This document shows, in pieces, positions 6,456 through 6,539 of a stretch of 6,539 nucleotides of DNA. The notes beneath the pieces were generated by a model, which had not been told where the DNA came from, made no database searches, and saw nothing but the letters and a program-made list of their open reading frames with translations. Every line of letters begins with the position of its first letter. The stretch's first letter is position 1. This DNA comes from Rubrobacter sp. (lineage in GTDB: Bacteria; Actinomycetota; Rubrobacteria; Rubrobacterales; Rubrobacteraceae). A program made the translations under genes and the position numbers. Location of the stretch: NCBI GenBank assembly GCA_016781705.1, contig JADDPV010000111.1:1-6539 (forward strand), given 5' to 3'.

Positions 6456-6461
6456 GAAAAG

Positions 6462-6539
6462 ATGCGGATAAGAAGCCGTGGCAACGAACCCGCCGTGGAC
6501 GCCTCCGCGTTCGTCGCGCCCACCGCCGTCTTGGTGGGG
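6462..6539 (+). CDS. Gamma-carbonic anhydrase-like hexapeptide-repeat protein (3' partial)
   Basis: Only 26 codons are present: MRIRSRGNEPAVDASAFVAP followed by TAVLVG, then the window ends. The pattern xPxVDxSAFVAPTAVLxG is the characteristic N-terminus of gamma-class carbonic anhydrase-like proteins (YrdA/PaaY/CaiE type), trimeric left-handed beta-helix enzymes built from hexapeptide repeats and usually 170-200 residues long. Members interconvert CO2 and bicarbonate or act as related transferases/thioesterases, and the metal-binding histidines lie further on, out of view. Start choice rests on the GGAGG 6 bases upstream and on the fit to family N-termini. The gene stands apart from tnpA by 163 bases and probably belongs to the host chromosome. 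Activity cannot be judged from this fragment. Confidence 0.78.
   Translation, partial: MRIRSRGNEPAVDASAFVAPTAVLVG

Larger units (their letters stand above)
6299..6461. other. Intergenic region between transposase and carbonic anhydrase-like gene
   Basis: This 163-bp gap contains the hairpin at 6330-6345, a CGGAACCTC at 6357-6365 that differs by one base from the motif upstream of tnpA, a tight CCCTTCGGG (6383-6391), the palindrome GGCGCGCC (6405-6412), and a ribosome binding site at its end. A weak -10-like CACAAT (6427-6432) has no good -35 partner. No CTTA-type inner end of a Tn3 right repeat is present. Confidence 0.5.

Noticed and set aside
6431..6539. Alternative ATG frame at the right edge
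   Set aside because: Arginine-rich out-of-frame translation, no well-placed ribosome binding site, and it overlaps the carbonic anhydrase-like N-terminus that matches a known family.
1..6539. CRISPR array, tRNA, rRNA or toxin-antitoxin module
   Set aside because: I saw no regularly spaced repeats, no cloverleaf-like sequence, and no small paired genes; all space is taken by the listed genes and two short gaps.

Overview
The window is GC-rich throughout, with strong G/C preference at third codon positions and GTG/TTG starts alongside ATG. Together with the gene content this suggests a high-GC bacterium, perhaps a Rubrobacter-like actinomycete or a relative. That guess rests on codon style and protein resemblance only. 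All genes lie on the + strand.

Layout, left to right. (1) A GH13 alpha-glucosidase lacking its N-terminus at the window edge (1-1530). (2) A 25-codon stub of a short-chain dehydrogenase (from 1530) that starts at the glucosidase stop, stops matching the family right after the NAD(P)-binding TGxxxGIG motif, and runs in frame without a stop into (3) a complete PLP-dependent D-cysteine desulfhydrase/ACC deaminase family gene (1644-2666). (4) A VOC-superfamily protein (2663-3079) whose best start is a TTG overlapping the previous stop. (5) A 237-bp gap holding a GGAACTT motif three times, a small hairpin and the leader of (6) a full-length Tn3-family transposase (3317-6298) with an intact DDE triad. 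(7) A 163-bp gap with a hairpin, then (8) the first 26 codons of a gamma-class carbonic anhydrase-like left-handed beta-helix protein, cut by the right edge (6462-6539).

The glucosidase and dehydrogenase stub look like the remains of a sugar-metabolism operon that was joined to a desulfhydrase-VOC pair by a deletion or rearrangement. The transposase appears as a single gene: no resolvase, passenger gene or convincing pair of terminal inverted repeats is visible, so the element is either eroded, has ends I cannot recognise, or extends beyond the window. I see no CRISPR array, tRNA, rRNA or phage gene. I did not find a clearly new biological system. The items most worth checking are the dehydrogenase-desulfhydrase junction, the altered PLP phosphate loop, and the motif cluster upstream of the transposase.
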